Assembly: GCF_000718095.1 (NCBI RefSeq)
Contig: NZ_JOEI01000009.1
Coordinates: 248,001 to 312,000 of the forward strand
Reading direction: 5' to 3'
From: Streptomyces scopuliridis RB72
GTDB lineage: Bacteria > Actinomycetota > Actinomycetes > Streptomycetales > Streptomycetaceae
DNA: 64,000 bases
The notes under the pieces were generated by a model. It searched no databases. It worked only from the letters and a program-made list of their open reading frames with translations, and was not told the DNA's origin. Positions 57,944 through 64,000 of the stretch are shown piece after piece. How positions within the stretch are numbered: position 1 is the first letter of the stretch; every line of letters starts with the position of its first letter. The position numbers and the translations under genes are program-made.

Positions 57944-59980
57944 GTGAGACCCACGCTCAGCCGCCGCGCCACCGCGACCGGCGCTCTGATCGCCGCAGCA
58001 GCTCTCCTCACCGTCGGCGTCCAGGCCGGCACCGCCACCGCCCAGCCGGACAGCGCGCCCGCCGCGCCCGTCGCCGGCAAGGCAGACCCCGGAGCGCTGC
58101 CGCGTACCCTCTCCCCCGCCCAGCGCGCCGCGCTGATACGCGAGGCCGACGCGACCAAGGCGGCCACCGCCAAGGAGCTCGGCCTCGGGGCACAGGAGAA
58201 GCTCGTCGTCCGCGATGTCGTCCAGGACGTCGACGGCACCACGCACACCCGGTACGAGCGCACCTACCAGGGCCTTCCGGTCCTCGGCGGTGACCTCGTG
58301 GTCGCGGCGACGAAGGCGGGCGCGACCCAGTCCGTCAGCAAGGCGTCCACGTCGGCGCTCAAGAACGTCGCCACCACGGCCGACATCGCGCCGGCCGTCG
58401 CCGAGAAGCAGGCGCTGGGCGCCGCCGCCGCGGACGGTTCGAAGAAGACCGAGGCCGACCGCGCGCCGCGCAAGGTCGTCTGGATGGCGCAGGGTTCCCC
58501 GACCCTCGCCTACGAGACCGTCGTCGGCGGACTCCAGCACGACGGCACCCCGAACGAGCTGCATGTCGTCACCGACGCCGCCACCGGCAAGAAGCTCTAC
58601 GAGTGGCAGGGCGTCCAGAACGGCGTGGGCAACACCCAGTACAGCGGCCAGGTCACCCTCGGCTCCACCCAGTCGGGGTCGACGTACAACCTGACCGACG
58701 GCGGCCGCGGCAGCCACAAGACGTACAACCTGAACCGCGGTACGTCGGGGACCGGAACGCTGTTCTCGAACTCCACCGACACCTGGGGCAACGGCGCCCC
58801 CGCCAACCTGGAGACCGCGGGCGCCGACGCCGCCTACGGCGCCGGGGAGACCTGGGACTACTTCAAGAACGTGCACGGCCGCACCGGCATCCGCGGTGAC
58901 GGCGTCGGCGCGTACTCCCGGGTCCACTACAGCAGCGGCTACGTCAACGCCTTCTGGCAGGACAGCTGCTTCTGCATGACGTACGGCGACGGCTCGGGCA
59001 ACGCCAAGCCGCTGACGTCCATCGACGTGGCCGCCCACGAGATGTCCCACGGCGTCACCGCCAACACGGCGGGCCTGATCTACAGCGGCGAGTCCGGCGG
59101 TCTGAACGAGGCCACCTCCGACATCTTCGCCGCGGCGGTCGAGTTCTACGCCAACAGCCCGCAGGACCCGGGTGACTACCTGGTCGGCGAGAAGATCGAC
59201 ATCAACGGCAACGGCACCCCGCTGCGGTACATGGACAAGCCGAGCAAGGACGGCGCGTCCAAGGACTACTGGTACTCCGGTATCGGCAATGTCGATGTCC
59301 ACTACTCCTCGGGCCCGGCGAACCACTGGTTCTACCTGCTCTCCGAGGGCAGCGGCGCCAAGGTCGTCAACGGTGTCTCGTACGACTCCCCGACCTCCGA
59401 CGGTCTGCCGGTGACCGGCATCGGCCGGGCGAAGGCCGAGCAGATCTGGTTCAAGGCGCTCACCACGAAGTTCACCTCCACGACCAACTACGCGGCGGCC
59501 CGTACCGGCACGCTCGCGGTCGCCGGTGAGCTGTACGGCACCACCAGCGCCGAGTACACGGCCGTCGCGAACGCCTGGGCCGGTATCTCGGTCGGCACCC
59601 GCCCCGGTGGCGGCGGCGGGGGCGGCACGGTCTTCGAGAACACCGGAGCGGTCGCCATCCCGGACAACGGCGCCGCGGTGACCTCGTCGGTCACCGTCAC
59701 CGGAGTCACGGGCAACGCCCCGTCCAACCTCCTGGTCGGCGTGGACATCACGCACACCTGGCGCGGTGACCTGGTCATCGACCTGGTCGCCCCGGACGGC
59801 ACCGCGTTCCGGCTGAAGAACGCCAGCGGCAGCGACTCCGCGGACGATGTCGTGGAGACGTTCTCCGTGAACGCCTCGTCCAAGGTGGCCAACGGCACCT
59901 GGCAGCTGAAGGTCCAGGATGTCGCGGCGCAGGACACGGGCCGTATCAACAGCTTCAAGCTCACCTTCCCGACGAGCTGA
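57944..59980 (+). CDS. Secreted M4 (thermolysin-like) metalloprotease with C-terminal P domain
   Basis: A 678-residue exported zinc protease. The signal peptide ends near ATAQPDS. An FTP/PepSY propeptide (~50-220) precedes the M4 domain (~225-535), with zinc motif HEMSH (His365, Glu366, His369), third ligand Glu389 in GGLNEATSD, and the proton-donor histidine in VHYSSGPANHW. A poly-Gly linker then leads to a proprotein-convertase P domain (~560-678, ITHTWRGDLVIDLVAPDGT). The propeptide is expected to be removed autocatalytically. The GTG at 57944 follows GAAGGAG. A very strong hairpin follows the stop. Confidence 0.95.
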   Translation: MRPTLSRRATATGALIAAAALLTVGVQAGTATAQPDSAPAAPVAGKADPGALPRTLSPAQRAALIREADATKAATAKELGLGAQEKLVVRDVVQDVDGTTHTRYERTYQGLPVLGGDLVVAATKAGATQSVSKASTSALKNVATTADIAPAVAEKQALGAAAADGSKKTEADRAPRKVVWMAQGSPTLAYETVVGGLQHDGTPNELHVVTDAATGKKLYEWQGVQNGVGNTQYSGQVTLGSTQSGSTYNLTDGGRGSHKTYNLNRGTSGTGTLFSNSTDTWGNGAPANLETAGADAAYGAGETWDYFKNVHGRTGIRGDGVGAYSRVHYSSGYVNAFWQDSCFCMTYGDGSGNAKPLTSIDVAAHEMSHGVTANTAGLIYSGESGGLNEATSDIFAAAVEFYANSPQDPGDYLVGEKIDINGNGTPLRYMDKPSKDGASKDYWYSGIGNVDVHYSSGPANHWFYLLSEGSGAKVVNGVSYDSPTSDGLPVTGIGRAKAEQIWFKALTTKFTSTTNYAAARTGTLAVAGELYGTTSAEYTAVANAWAGISVGTRPGGGGGGGTVFENTGAVAIPDNGAAVTSSVTVTGVTGNAPSNLLVGVDITHTWRGDLVIDLVAPDGTAFRLKNASGSDSADDVVETFSVNASSKVANGTWQLKVQDVAAQDTGRINSFKLTFPTS

Positions 59981-60010
59981 GCCGTACTGCCGTAAGACCG
60001 TACGATCGGC

Positions 60011-60048
60011 GGAACCGCCCGGGGTGTGACGACACCCCGGGCGGTTCC
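60011..60048. terminator. Strong hairpin after the M4 protease gene
   Basis: A perfect 17-base stem, GGAACCGCCCGGGGTGT with its complement, closes a 4-base GACG loop. It lies between the convergent protease and TetR genes, so it is probably bidirectional. Confidence 0.9.
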
Positions 60049-60094
60049 GTCTGCCGGTCGCGGCACTAGCCGGATGAGGCCGCAGGGGAGTCGG

Positions 60095-60772
60095 TCACGC
60101 GTCCGCGCGCGGCTCGGTCCGCTGCCGGGCGTGACCGGCTGGATCGGCGGCGCGGACGAGCTGGCGCAGCGCGCCGTAGAAGACCTCGTGGTCCACGACG
60201 GCGGGCAGGATGGCGGCGAGATGCCCGGTCAGTACGGGGAACTCCGCCGGATCCAGCGCCGCCAGCGCGGTCCGGGTCATCGCCAGCGAGGACTTCGGAT
60301 CGCGGTGATCGACGAAGGTCGCGCTGCCGAGGGTGAGCAGATACATCCGGCGGTACGCGCTGATCGCCTCCTCGGGCGTCATGCCCGCCCGGATGCTGTC
60401 GGCGAGCTGCGGCTCCACCAGCCGCCCCAGCAGCTGCGGCCCGAGCCACGGCCGCCCGCCGCGCAGGGCGAGCAGCCCCGGGTGGGCGGTCAGCGACTCG
60501 TAGAGCCGGCGGAAGCGGGCCTCGGTGGCGCGGGCCCAGTCGGTGCCGGGCGGGATGTCCGGCAGATCGGCCGCGAGGTGGTCGGCGCAGAGGTCGAGCA
60601 GCCCGGCGAGATCCGTGCAGCGGCGCTGAACGGTGGCGTGGGCGACACCGAGGCGGGCGGCCAGCGTACGGAAACTCAGGGCTCCCGGACCCTCCTCGTC
60701 GACCAGCGCGAGCGCTGTCGCGGCGATACGGCCGGGGGTGGCGGAGTCGAGGGAAGCGGATTGCCGGGGCAT
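60095..60772 (-). CDS. TetR-family transcriptional regulator
   Basis: A 225-residue TetR protein with the helix-turn-helix TPGRIAATALALVDEEGPGALSFRTLAARLGVAHATVQRR (~12-51) and a TetR_C_1-like ligand domain of the type seen in TetR(B)-class repressors. It is divergent from a PLP-dependent dehydratase gene; the 55-base gap holds a symmetrical site, so it most likely represses itself and that gene. Confidence 0.88.
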   Translation of the reverse strand: MPRQSASLDSATPGRIAATALALVDEEGPGALSFRTLAARLGVAHATVQRRCTDLAGLLDLCADHLAADLPDIPPGTDWARATEARFRRLYESLTAHPGLLALRGGRPWLGPQLLGRLVEPQLADSIRAGMTPEEAISAYRRMYLLTLGSATFVDHRDPKSSLAMTRTALAALDPAEFPVLTGHLAAILPAVVDHEVFYGALRQLVRAADPAGHARQRTEPRADA

Positions 60773-60797
60773 GCCTGCCAGCGTACGGTACAGCGTA

Positions 60798-60812
60798 CGA
60801 TACGCCGTATCG
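60798..60812. promoter_or_regulatory. Candidate TetR operator
   Basis: CGATACG-C-CGTATCG is a perfect 7-1-7 dyad in the 55-base divergent region between the tetR gene and the dehydratase gene. CGTACGGTACAGCGTACG just upstream adds a second partial symmetry. Confidence 0.65.
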
Positions 60813-60827
60813 AACGAGGAGCAGCCG

Positions 60828-61793
60828 GTGCGAGAACTCAGCTACGACGACATCAAGCAGGCCACCGACCGCATCGCGGGACACGTACGCCCCGTGGCGG
60901 TGGCGCCCGCCGATCCCGGCGCCGCCCAGCTCTGGCTGGCCCTGGAGCACCTTCAGCACACCGGCAGCTTCAAGGCCCGGGGCGCCCAGAACTTCCTGCG
61001 CGCCCATCGCGAGGAGGGCACCCTCCCCGACGCGGGCGTGACCATCGCCTCGGGCGGCAACGCCGGACTCGCCTGCGCGTGGGCCGCCCGGCAGCAGAAC
61101 GTGACCGCCACGGTGTTCCTCCCGGAGACCGCGCCGCCGGTGAAGGTCGCCCGGCTCCGCTCGTACGGCGCCGAGGTACGGCTGACCGGCGCGTCGTACG
61201 CCGAGGCGCTGGCCGCGTGCCAGGACTTCGCCGCGACGACCGGCGCGCTCGCCTCGCACGCGTACGACAACCCGCTGATCGCCGCGGGCGCGGGCACGTT
61301 GCTGGAGGAGATCCACCAGCGGATCCCGGAGCTGGACACGGTGGTGGTCGCGGTGGGCGGCGGCGGGCTCTTCGCCGGGGTGGCCACCGCCGCGCGGCAC
61401 CACGGCATCCGGACGGTGGCGGTCGAACCGGAGAACTGCCGCGCCCTGAACGCCGCGCTCGAAGCCGGCCGGGTGGTCGAGGTCCCGGTCGACTCCGTGG
61501 CCTCCGACTCCCTCGGCGCCTCCCGCGCCTCGGCGCTCGCGCTGCGCGCCGCGCAGCACGACGATGTGCGCTCCGTCCTGGTCCCGGACCGGGAGATCAC
61601 CCGCGCCCGCCGCACGCTGTGGACGGACCACCGCCTCGCGGTCGAACACGCCGCGGCGACGGCTCTCGCCGCGCTGACCGTGGAGGGTGAGGGGTACGGG
61701 TACCGGCCCGAGGAGGGTGAACGGATCTGCGTGGTGCTGTGCGGGGCGAACACGGATGTGGGGTCGCTGGCGGGGACGGACGAGCGTGAGTGA
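60828..61793 (+). CDS. PLP-dependent threonine/serine dehydratase-like enzyme
   Basis: A 321-residue fold-type II PLP enzyme. The PLP lysine is in TGSFKARGAQNFL (~48-60), the phosphate/substrate loop in IASGGNAGLACAWAA, and the phosphate-binding glycines in VAVGGGGLFAGVA. It resembles threonine ammonia-lyase/serine dehydratase without a regulatory ACT domain. The GTG at 60828 follows GAGGAG; upstream in-frame sequence lies antisense to the tetR gene. Its substrate could be serine, threonine or a related hydroxy amino acid. Probably controlled by the divergent TetR. Confidence 0.88.
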   Translation: MRELSYDDIKQATDRIAGHVRPVAVAPADPGAAQLWLALEHLQHTGSFKARGAQNFLRAHREEGTLPDAGVTIASGGNAGLACAWAARQQNVTATVFLPETAPPVKVARLRSYGAEVRLTGASYAEALAACQDFAATTGALASHAYDNPLIAAGAGTLLEEIHQRIPELDTVVVAVGGGGLFAGVATAARHHGIRTVAVEPENCRALNAALEAGRVVEVPVDSVASDSLGASRASALALRAAQHDDVRSVLVPDREITRARRTLWTDHRLAVEHAAATALAALTVEGEGYGYRPEEGERICVVLCGANTDVGSLAGTDERE

Positions 61794-61826
61794 GTGACCG
61801 GTGGAGGGGCGTGGTGTGATGGCACG

Positions 61827-62228
61827 GTGAGCCGCGCCGCAGAGGAGACCAACCGCCGGATGCTCCGGGCACGGGACGCGATGGACCGCGCCTACGCGCA
61901 GCCGCTGGACGTCCCGGCCCTGGCCCGGATCGCCCATGTGTCGGAGGCGCACTTCGCACGCACTTTCCGGGCCACGTTCGGCGAGACACCGCACCACTAT
62001 CTGCAGCGGCGCCGTGTCGAGCGCGCGATGTCCCTGCTGCGGGAGACCGACCGCAGTGTGACGGACATCTGCTTCCAGGTCGGCTTCGGCAGCCCGGGAA
62101 CCTTCAGCCGTACGTTCCGCGCCATCGTCGGCCGGTCACCGAGGGAGTACCGCAAGGAAGCGACGGCCACGAACGTACGGAACGTACCGACGTGCTTCAC
62201 GATGGCGTGGACGCGGCCGCACGCCTGA
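61827..62228 (+). CDS. AraC-family transcriptional regulator (DNA-binding domain only)
   Basis: A ~133-residue protein that is essentially the AraC/XylS DNA-binding domain. The first helix-turn-helix is VPALARIAHVSEAHFARTFRATFGETP, the second SVTDICFQVGFGSPGTFSRTFRAIVGRSP. There is no N-terminal ligand domain. It is followed after 81 bases by a VOC-family gene it probably activates. Small AraC plus glyoxalase-like pairs are frequent in Streptomyces. GTG at 61827 is the preferred start; another is at 61794. Confidence 0.87.
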   Translation: MSRAAEETNRRMLRARDAMDRAYAQPLDVPALARIAHVSEAHFARTFRATFGETPHHYLQRRRVERAMSLLRETDRSVTDICFQVGFGSPGTFSRTFRAIVGRSPREYRKEATATNVRNVPTCFTMAWTRPHA

Positions 62229-62309
62229 TCGTCCGCACTACTCGCACCGGCCGTCGGCTGAGCAGTTTTGGATAAGTTTTCATCGGGCTCGCTCGGTAGC
62301 GTGAGGCAC

Positions 62310-62720
62310 ATGTTCAACGCGATCACGCACTCACAGATCTATGTACTCGACCAGGACAAGGCCCTCGACTTCTACGTCGGCAAGCTCGGCCTGGAGGTCA
62401 ACGCCGATGTCGACCTGGGCTTCATGCGCTGGCTCACCGTAAGCGTCCCCGGCCACCCGGAGCGCCAGATCCTGCTGGAGAAGCCGGGCCCTCCGGCGAT
62501 GTCCGAGGAGACGGCACAGCAGGTCCGTGAGCTGGTGACCAAGGGCGCGACGGGCGGCTCGCTCATCTTCAGCACGGACGACTGCCGCAAGACGTACGAG
62601 GCGCTGCTGGCGCGGGGCGTCGAGTTCACCGAGGAACCCACCGACCGCCCGTACGGAATCGACTGCGGCCTCCGCGACCCCTTCGGCAACAGCATCCGCT
62701 TCACGCAGCCGAAGGTCTGA
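62310..62720 (+). CDS. VOC-family (glyoxalase/bleomycin-resistance-like) protein
   Basis: A 136-residue VOC protein with two beta-alpha-beta-beta-beta units: IYVLDQDKALDFYVGKLGLEV, and later CRKTYEALLARGVEFTEEP with GLRDPFGNSIRFTQ. The early metal histidine position is HSQIYV. It may bind or detoxify a small molecule. It is downstream of, and probably controlled by, the AraC-type gene. The ATG at 62310 has GAGG 5 bases upstream. Confidence 0.87.
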   Translation: MFNAITHSQIYVLDQDKALDFYVGKLGLEVNADVDLGFMRWLTVSVPGHPERQILLEKPGPPAMSEETAQQVRELVTKGATGGSLIFSTDDCRKTYEALLARGVEFTEEPTDRPYGIDCGLRDPFGNSIRFTQPKV

Positions 62721-62728
62721 CCGGGGCA

Positions 62729-62772
62729 GGACCGAGGGGCAGTCGGGTCGGGACCGAGGGGCAGTCGGGTCG
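62729..62772. repeat. 22-bp perfect tandem duplication
   Basis: Two adjacent identical 22-base units (GGACCGAGGGGCAGTCGGGTCG) lie between the convergent VOC and DUF2252 genes. No strong hairpin is formed. Confidence 0.75.
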
Positions 62773-62814
62773 GGGCGGGCCGGAACGTTCGCACACGGGC
62801 GGGGCGCACCCCGA

Positions 62815-64000
62815 CTACCCCTCCGCCCTCACTCTCCCCTTCCCCACCGCCTCCACCAGCGCCTGGTGGTCGCGTTCGTTCTGGTCCGCGTAGCTCTCCG
62901 CGAACTCCGCCAGCGCGGCGTCGAACGCCTCCCCCGCGCCCAGGTACGCGGCGATGGCGATGCGGTCGCCCGAGCGGGCGTGGGCGCGGGCCAGGGTTTC
63001 TCCGCAGAGTTCGCCGAATACCCGCATTCCCCTCGGCACCATGATCTGCGGCACCATGATGCCCTTCCAGTCGTGCAACTGGCGTACGTAGAAGTCCCGT
63101 TGACGGCCGTCGGCCCCCATCACCCGGTCCCAGCCCAAGAAGACGTCGCCGACGGCCTGCATGAGCCGCTGTCCCGCGACCACGCGCTGTCCCTGGTTGT
63201 CGTACTCGCTCTCGCCGACATGCGCGGCGAGCACCGAGTGGTCGGCCTCCTTGGCCTGGAGGATCAGGGGGTCCTCGTCGTCCTTGCCCAGCAGCAGCAG
63301 AATCCAGCAGCGGGTTCCCACACTGCCCACCCCGACCACCTTGCGTGCGATGTCGGCCACCCGGTACTGCCTGAGCAGATGCGCCCGCTCCGTGGACAGG
63401 CTCCGTCCGTACCGTTCGACGAGTGCGTGGAGTTCACGGGAGATCCGGTCCCGCTCGGCGCTCTCCAGCAAGTCGTCGATCGGCACGACCAACGGCGGGT
63501 CGGCCACGAACCGGCGTTCGCCGTCGTGGAGCCGGGTGAGTTTCGCGAATGCCTGGAGGCTGTCCTTGGTACGCGCCTTCGCCATGGCCTTCGACACCCG
63601 CCCCCGGCCCCTCGCGCTCAGCCTCCGGGCCGCCACTCTCTGGAGCTGCTCCGTGTCGGCGCTGTCGTACCACACCGCAAGATTGCCCATGCCCGCGTAG
63701 AGCCGCATCCGCTCGCGGTAGGACCGTACGGCGGCCCGGACGATCTCCGCCCGCTGCTTCGCCGAGTAGCCGTTCTCGCGTCCCGCGATCACCAGGCTCG
63801 CGGCCAGCCGTTTGACGTCCCACTCCCAGGGGCCCGGGAGGGTCTCGTCGAAGTCGTTGATGTCGAACACCAAGCGCCGCTCGGGCGAGCCGAGCAGCCG
63901 GAAGTTCATCAGATGCGCGTCTCCGCACAGCTGCGCCCTGATGCCGGAGGTGGGGGTGGCAGCCAGATCGCCGGCCATGATCGCGGCAGCGCCCCGGTAG
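62815..64000 (-). CDS. DUF2252 family protein, C-terminal part (5' end outside the window)
   Basis: About 395 residues of a DUF2252 protein, a family distantly like aminoglycoside-phosphotransferase/kinase folds with unknown function. Landmarks are YRGAAAIMAGDLA at the window edge, LCGDAHLMNFRLLGSPERRLVFDINDFDET (catalytic-loop-like HxxNF and DxxDFD), WDVKRLAAS, VVGVGSVGTRCWILLL and RDFYVRQLHDWKG. The C-terminus is complete. The N-terminal ~50-60 residues are missing at the end of the window. It is convergent with the VOC gene. Confidence 0.88.
   Translation of the reverse strand, partial: YRGAAAIMAGDLAATPTSGIRAQLCGDAHLMNFRLLGSPERRLVFDINDFDETLPGPWEWDVKRLAASLVIAGRENGYSAKQRAEIVRAAVRSYRERMRLYAGMGNLAVWYDSADTEQLQRVAARRLSARGRGRVSKAMAKARTKDSLQAFAKLTRLHDGERRFVADPPLVVPIDDLLESAERDRISRELHALVERYGRSLSTERAHLLRQYRVADIARKVVGVGSVGTRCWILLLLGKDDEDPLILQAKEADHSVLAAHVGESEYDNQGQRVVAGQRLMQAVGDVFLGWDRVMGADGRQRDFYVRQLHDWKGIMVPQIMVPRGMRVFGELCGETLARAHARSGDRIAIAAYLGAGEAFDAALAEFAESYADQNERDHQALVEAVGKGRVRAEG

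Overview
The window is high-GC actinobacterial chromosome, almost certainly Streptomyces. Codons are strongly G/C at third positions, GTG starts are common, and intergenic regions are short. The order ligA / methionine synthase-like / mnmA / cysteine desulfurase / opp operon / sseB-like genes / glycine riboswitch-gcvT-gcvH-glyA-sdaA is, as I recall it, the order found around the SCO5460-5495 region of S. coelicolor; that comparison is from memory.

1-17.3 kb: core housekeeping. The 5' part of ligA, a methionine synthase-like gene coupled to an SDR, a LOG-type nucleotide phosphoribohydrolase, DUF427 and an alpha/beta hydrolase. Next come a cell-wall amidase with peptidoglycan-binding repeats, a GH35-type beta-galactosidase divergent from a GH13 glucosidase, mnmA, a second amidase, an ABC (MacB/FtsX-like) pair, a cysteine desulfurase that could feed MnmA, a TesB-like thioesterase and a TRIC/UPF0126 protein. 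The GH35 frame has no stop before the convergent amidase gene and runs antisense through all of it.

17.4-23.7 kb: a complete oligopeptide ABC importer, transcribed C-A-B-D-F on the minus strand, with 4-base overlaps in the B-D-F part and a strong hairpin between A and B. 24-26.8 kb: two SseB-like paralogues, one ending at a MITE-like repeat, and a small P-loop kinase-like gene.

27-31.7 kb: a tandem glycine riboswitch leads gcvT-gcvH-glyA, followed by sdaA. Together they cover glycine cleavage, glycine/serine interconversion and serine deamination to pyruvate.

31.6-38.4 kb: the most unusual part. The last 65 bp of sdaA are repeated perfectly 6.7 kb downstream. Between the copies lie an AbiEi/AbiEii toxin-antitoxin pair, a 1070-residue NB-ARC-TPR (NLR-like) protein, and a small helical protein. 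The small protein's C-terminal motif is nearly the same as the NLR's extreme N-terminus (12 of 18 residues identical). This matches the logic of bacterial amyloid-signalling (BASS) NLR/effector pairs. Short AAAGTCCC(T/C) repeats flank both ends like integrase arm sites, but no recombinase gene is present. I read it as an integrase-less defence island that uses the sdaA 3' end as its attachment site.

38.4-64 kb: ordinary chromosome again. RidA/HxlR; an old yellow enzyme divergent from a MerR regulator; GNAT; CopD; an EF-hand protein; a secreted pierisin/ScARP-type ADP-ribosyltransferase; a YVTN lipoprotein translationally coupled to an atypical NodB-fold lipoprotein; an anti-sigma-type ATPase; and an enoyl-CoA hydratase. 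After these come two tandem L,D-transpeptidases, GlgX, a heterodimeric ABC exporter with one degenerate nucleotide site, TetR, an M4 protease with P-domain, a TetR/PLP-dehydratase divergent pair, AraC+VOC, and the 3' part of a DUF2252 gene. No tRNA, rRNA, CRISPR array or intact insertion sequence was seen.
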